In this document: piece after piece, positions 6,044 to 8,793 of the stretch
Numbering within the stretch: the stretch's first letter is position 1
Layout: each line of letters opens with the position of its first letter
NCBI GenBank assembly: GCA_026982035.1
Contig: JALSHW010000304.1
Span: forward strand, 1 to 8,793
Reading direction: 5' to 3'
Length of the DNA stretch: 8,793 nt
Source: Phycisphaerales bacterium
GTDB lineage: Bacteria; Planctomycetota; Phycisphaerae; Phycisphaerales; UBA1924
Made by a program: the position numbers and the translations under genes
The notes under the pieces: model-generated
Seen by the model: only the letters and a program-made list of their open reading frames with translations
Database searches by the model: none
Told to the model about the DNA's origin: nothing

Positions 6044-7408
6044 TTATGCGTCAGAAAGGGCGGATTGGCGCACAATGGGGACAAGTTGTCGATAAGTCAT
6101 CACCCGCCAGAGCCATTCAAAAGGCCCCATGCTGAACACTCGCAGCCACAGCATCGAAAAGATGATATTGATCGTCCAGACGGTGAAGACAACAAGCCAG
6201 AGTTGTGGGTATTCGATCGTTGCGAATTTACCAAACCCATAGCCATAGAAGAAAGTCGTGCAGAGGATCGTCTGGAGGAAGTAGTTGGTCAGTGCCATGC
6301 GTCCCACAGCCGCCAGTGGCGTCGTGATGATTTTGGCGGGGGCCCACTTGGAAAGAGCAATCACCACGGCTCCATACCCCAACGCCAACGGAATACCGAG
6401 CGGTTGGGCAAAGGATTGCCAGATGAAACCAGGCACCAGATCAAAGGTCGGGTAGATAAACATGAATCCTACAGCGGTCATGGGGATACCAAGCGTCAGG
6501 CACACAATCGCAGCTTTGACATAAAACCCAAGTGACCGCTCCCCAGTGAGAATCCCCATCCGCGTCAGCCCCATCCCCATCGACATGATCCCCCAGAGCA
6601 TCGGGAGCATCAGCGGGATGAACATAAACTGCATCACCAGCACTGTAAGAAAACGAGTTTTGAAGGCCTCAAAATAAGTGCCGGTGTATCCAACGATCTC
6701 AGTGACCGGATCAGCCGAGATTTCATGGACTTCCATGTTTCCAGTACTGATCGCCCAGTATACAAGGGCCGAGAATCCAATCATCACCACCGAGCCGAGG
6801 TAATAGAGCCCAAGCCCCCCCCAGAACTGAATCTTGGGATCAAGCCGACGAATCCACCACAAGAGCGTCAATCCTGAGATGGCATAAAAGGTGAGGATGT
6901 CGCCGAACCAGAGTCCATAGGCGTGGAGGAGTCCGAACGCCAAAAGCAATCCACAACGAAAATACCAGAGCCCGGCACCCTCGCTGAGCTTGGGTTTCCG
7001 GTCAATCCGTTCATCACAGTTGCATTCAGGGCAGGGTGAATCCTCGGGAAGCCCCGTGAGGGTGTAGCGGCATCGCTTGCACAGAAGTTTTCCAGGACGG
7101 CTGTCAAACTTGCGTGCGTACATGATCACGCCCGAACCAAAGAGCAACGCAAAGAGAAACATAAACTTACCAGTAAAGGCCGTCGCGGTGATGGTGTAGC
7201 CGAGTTTGTTGGCAGCCGTGTCCCCCATCACCGTATAGTCGGTCATCGCCATCATTGGCCAAGCGAACACCACAATGTTCGGGACAAGGATGCCCAAGAG
7301 CGCAAAGCCCCTGAGTGTGTCGACCGGGCCGAATCGTTGGGCCTTGGATGTCGGCGTAATTTTTGAGGGCTCACTGTGGACTGGGGGTGTTGGGGGGGTG
7401 TGATCCAT
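6044..7408 (-). CDS. DUF418 family polytopic membrane protein with inserted zinc ribbon
   Basis: The 454-residue protein has the marks of the DUF418 family (often annotated YeiB-like, function uncertain): RFGPVDTLRGFALLGILVPN (25-44) at the start of the first membrane segment, GRMALTNYFLQT (369-380) in a late segment, and GPFEWLWRVMTYR (428-440) at the C-terminus. About eight to ten hydrophobic segments are visible. Residues 110-131 are unusual: C110, C113, C126 and C129, with RYTLTGLP between the pairs, form a short zinc ribbon in the soluble loop after the second hydrophobic region. This ribbon type is common in planctomycetes, but I do not know it as a normal part of DUF418. Residues 1-22 are Pro/Thr-rich. 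AGGAA (7416-7420) precedes the ATG by 7 bases. Substrate unknown; transport or envelope roles are only suggestions from family annotation. Confidence 0.9.
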   Translation of the reverse strand: MDHTPPTPPVHSEPSKITPTSKAQRFGPVDTLRGFALLGILVPNIVVFAWPMMAMTDYTVMGDTAANKLGYTITATAFTGKFMFLFALLFGSGVIMYARKFDSRPGKLLCKRCRYTLTGLPEDSPCPECNCDERIDRKPKLSEGAGLWYFRCGLLLAFGLLHAYGLWFGDILTFYAISGLTLLWWIRRLDPKIQFWGGLGLYYLGSVVMIGFSALVYWAISTGNMEVHEISADPVTEIVGYTGTYFEAFKTRFLTVLVMQFMFIPLMLPMLWGIMSMGMGLTRMGILTGERSLGFYVKAAIVCLTLGIPMTAVGFMFIYPTFDLVPGFIWQSFAQPLGIPLALGYGAVVIALSKWAPAKIITTPLAAVGRMALTNYFLQTILCTTFFYGYGFGKFATIEYPQLWLVVFTVWTINIIFSMLWLRVFSMGPFEWLWRVMTYRQLVPIVRQSALSDA

Positions 7409-7450
7409 TCAGTGGTTCCTGTGCATGAATAGAAAAGTCAATTCGCGGCG

Positions 7451-7480
7451 TTTTGTATGGCGTCTTGTATATAGTATTGT
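7451..7480. promoter_or_regulatory. AT-rich divergent promoter candidate
   Basis: TTGTAT occurs at 7453-7458 and again at 7465-7470, followed by ATAGTATTGT. On the minus strand TACTAT (7472-7477) resembles a -10 element and would give a leader of about 55 bases for the DUF418 gene. On the plus strand TTGTAT and TATTGT (7475-7480) are 16 bases apart but match the consensus poorly. The AT content stands out from the surrounding sequence. Confidence 0.25.
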
Positions 7481-7545
7481 GGAATCAGAGCGTTTGGTTG
7501 CACGAGACACGATCTGAAGCACTCAGGTCGGTGTTTGTGTGGCGT

Positions 7546-7584
7546 GGGGGCTCAAGTGGGGGGCAAGTGGGGCTCAAGTGGGGG
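7546..7584 (+). repeat. Tandem CAAGTGGGG repeats upstream of dnaG
   Basis: Three consecutive units read CTCAAGTGGGGGG (7551-7563), CAAGTGGGG (7564-7572) and CTCAAGTGGGGG (7573-7584), with GGGGG at 7546-7550 in front. Four G-tracts of four or more with short spacers fit a G-quadruplex pattern on the plus strand. The unit CAAGTGGGG is close to CAAGTTGGGGGG in the ParA-CBM48 gene (1214-1225). Confidence 0.75.
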
Positions 7585-7611
7585 TCTAAATAGTATCAAT
7601 CACGCCCAGGG

Positions 7612-7626
7612 AGTGTTTCAAACACT
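7612..7626. promoter_or_regulatory. Palindrome AGTGTTT-C-AAACACT, possible operator
   Basis: A perfect seven-base inverted repeat with a single central base lies 75-89 bases before the dnaG start codon and downstream of ATAGTAT at 7590-7596. Flanking CCAG and CTGG add imperfect symmetry. The size and symmetry fit the binding site of a dimeric regulator; the regulator is unknown. It does not match the LexA boxes I know. Confidence 0.4.
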
Positions 7627-7684
7627 GGCATGGCGACGAATCGGGGTTTAGGATCGTCTATTCTTGAGGCCTGATCGGAAGATC

Positions 7685-7691
7685 GGGGGAG
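7685..7691 (+). promoter_or_regulatory. Ribosome binding site GGGGGAG for dnaG
   Basis: GGGGGAG, containing GGAG, lies 9 bases before the GTG at 7701. It supports GTG as the start, because no in-frame ATG precedes the conserved zinc-binding domain. Confidence 0.65.
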
Positions 7692-7700
7692 TTTGATTCT

Positions 7701-8793
7701 GTGAGTCTGTACCAATCACAACCCAACGATGATGTCCAGCGTGTCAAAGATGCGTCGGATATTGTCGCCGTCATCGGCGAGTGCATCACCCTCAAGCCCA
7801 AAGGCCGAGAGTATGTCTGCCTCTGCCCATTCCACGATGACCACTCCCCATCCATGTGCGTCGTCCCCGCCAAGCAAATCTTCCACTGCTTCGTCTGCGG
7901 TGCTGGCGGCGATGTACTCACCTTCGTCCAGCGATACCACTCAATGGATTTCCGCGAAGGCCTGACCTATCTCGCCGAGCGCGGCAACATCGAACTCACC
8001 CCCTTCCGCCCAAGCAACCGATCCGCCGACGAATCCCAAGAGCAGCAATACCCCACCGGATCAACCAAGCAGGATATTCTCCTCGCCAACGAACAAGCCC
8101 AGGGCTACTTCCGGGCATTGTTCTCACACCCAGAACATGGAAAAGTGGCACGCGACTTGGTCGATCGCCGGGGAATGTCGCCTGAAATTGTCGAACGCTT
8201 CGGTGTCGGCACCAGCGCTGATCGCTGGGACGGGCTCTTGATGACCATTGAATCCAATGGCTACAACAACCAGGCCTTCACCGACGCCGGCTTGCTCAAG
8301 ACAAGAGACAGCTCTTCTGGGGGGAGTGGGGGGGGAGGCCAATACGACGCGATGCGCAACCGGCTCATCTTCCCCATCTGCGACCAAATCGGTCGCGTCA
8401 TCGGCTTCGGTGGTCGCCGCATCAACGACGACGATGATCCAAAGTATCTCAACAGCCCCGAAACCCTCGTCTTCAACAAATCCCGCACCCTCTACGGCCT
8501 CAACCACGCCCAACGAGCCATCAAACGACAACGCGTCGCCGTCATCGTCGAGGGCTACACCGATGTCATCGCCTGCCACCAGCACGGGGTCGAACATGTC
8601 GTCGCCACCCTTGGCACGGCCCTGACCAAAGGCCACGCCACCATCCTCCGACGACTCTGCGACACCGTCGTCCTCCTCTTCGATGGCGACCAAGCCGGTC
8701 AACGCGCCGCCGACCGAGCCATCGAAGTCCTCTTTTCTGAAACCATCGACATCAAAATCGCCGCCCTCGCCGGCTACACCGATGCCAAAGACC
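7701..8793 (+). CDS. dnaG: DNA primase DnaG, 3' partial
   Basis: DnaG makes the RNA primers for DNA replication and acts with the DnaB helicase at the fork. The window holds the first 364 codons, starting at GTG 7701, of a protein usually near 600 residues. The CHC2 zinc-binding domain has C42, H45, C63 and C66 (CPFH and CFVC). The RNA polymerase core follows, with RNRLIFPI, GRVIGFGGR and KYLNSPET. The TOPRIM part shows VEGYTD (E284) and FDGDQAG (D328, D330), the metal-binding acidic residues, so the enzyme should be active. The rest of TOPRIM and the helicase-binding domain lie outside the window. Residues 205-213 (SSGGSGGGG) are a glycine-rich insertion just before the conserved YDxxRNR segment. 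In many bacteria dnaG precedes rpoD; that cannot be checked here. Confidence 0.97.
   Translation, partial: MSLYQSQPNDDVQRVKDASDIVAVIGECITLKPKGREYVCLCPFHDDHSPSMCVVPAKQIFHCFVCGAGGDVLTFVQRYHSMDFREGLTYLAERGNIELTPFRPSNRSADESQEQQYPTGSTKQDILLANEQAQGYFRALFSHPEHGKVARDLVDRRGMSPEIVERFGVGTSADRWDGLLMTIESNGYNNQAFTDAGLLKTRDSSSGGSGGGGQYDAMRNRLIFPICDQIGRVIGFGGRRINDDDDPKYLNSPETLVFNKSRTLYGLNHAQRAIKRQRVAVIVEGYTDVIACHQHGVEHVVATLGTALTKGHATILRRLCDTVVLLFDGDQAGQRAADRAIEVLFSETIDIKIAALAGYTDAKD
8319..8335 (+). repeat. G-run pair encoding a glycine insertion in DnaG
   Basis: Runs of six G (8319-8324) and eight G (8328-8335) separated by AGT encode GGSGGGG at DnaG residues 207-213. The frame is maintained. Runs this long are prone to slippage in replication and also to sequencing error, although the conserved residues on both sides stay in the same frame. 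Confidence 0.7.

Larger units (their letters stand above)
7409..7700. other. Divergent intergenic region between the DUF418 gene and dnaG
   Basis: This 292-base stretch separates two divergently transcribed genes and should hold both promoters. From left to right it contains the DUF418 ribosome binding site, an AT-rich island (about 7451-7480), G-rich tandem repeats (7546-7584), a second ATAGTAT (7590-7596), a 15-base palindrome (7612-7626) and the dnaG ribosome binding site (7685-7691). No reading frame or RNA gene in it is convincing. Confidence 0.7.

Noticed and set aside
7409..7700. CRISPR or mobile-element ends in the G-rich intergenic repeats
   Set aside because: The units are only 9-13 bases, directly adjacent without spacers, and there are no terminal inverted repeats or transposase.

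Overview
The window looks like the chromosome of a planctomycete, most likely of the Phycisphaerae. The clearest clue is a short four-cysteine zinc ribbon of the form CxxC-YxLxGLP-CPxC inside a membrane protein, a motif I know as frequent in that group. Conserved proteins carrying glycine-rich insertions and many G-runs fit the same picture. Taxonomy is inferred from motifs only. No CRISPR array, insertion sequence, rRNA or tRNA gene was found.

Layout. (1) Bases 2-3007, plus strand: a two-gene unit. The first gene, cut at its 5' end, is a ParA/MinD-type ATPase fused through a long acidic linker to a C-terminal glycogen-binding (CBM48/AMPK-beta type) domain. The second encodes a 495-residue protein that resembles a MinD/FlhG fold whose nucleotide-binding motifs have been lost. 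(2) Bases 3027-3064: a bidirectional terminator between converging transcripts. (3) Bases 3095-4579, minus strand: clpX, complete and apparently fully functional, with an unusually long glycine/aspartate-rich N-terminus. (4) Bases 4580-4847: the clpX leader and upstream region, with several inverted repeats. (5) Bases 4848-5952, minus: a small single-span membrane protein with a SHOCT-like tail, and an unrecognised 250-residue soluble protein with a very strong ribosome binding site. (6) Bases 6044-7408, minus: a DUF418 polytopic membrane protein with an inserted zinc ribbon. (7) Bases 7409-7700: a divergent intergenic region with an AT-rich promoter candidate, tandem G-rich repeats and a near-perfect palindrome. 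(8) Bases 7701 to the window end, plus: the first 364 codons of dnaG primase from a GTG start.

The housekeeping genes (clpX, dnaG) are routine. The most distinctive content is the ParA-glycogen-binding fusion next to a putative pseudo-ATPase and without a ParB gene in view. ParA-type ATPases position cellular cargo, so a glycogen- or polysaccharide-linked positioning or sensing module is a reasonable but untested idea. A second recurring theme is runs of five to eight G, often as TGGGGGG. They appear as glycine-coding insertions in loops of two unrelated proteins (ParA fusion, DnaG) and as tandem repeats upstream of dnaG.
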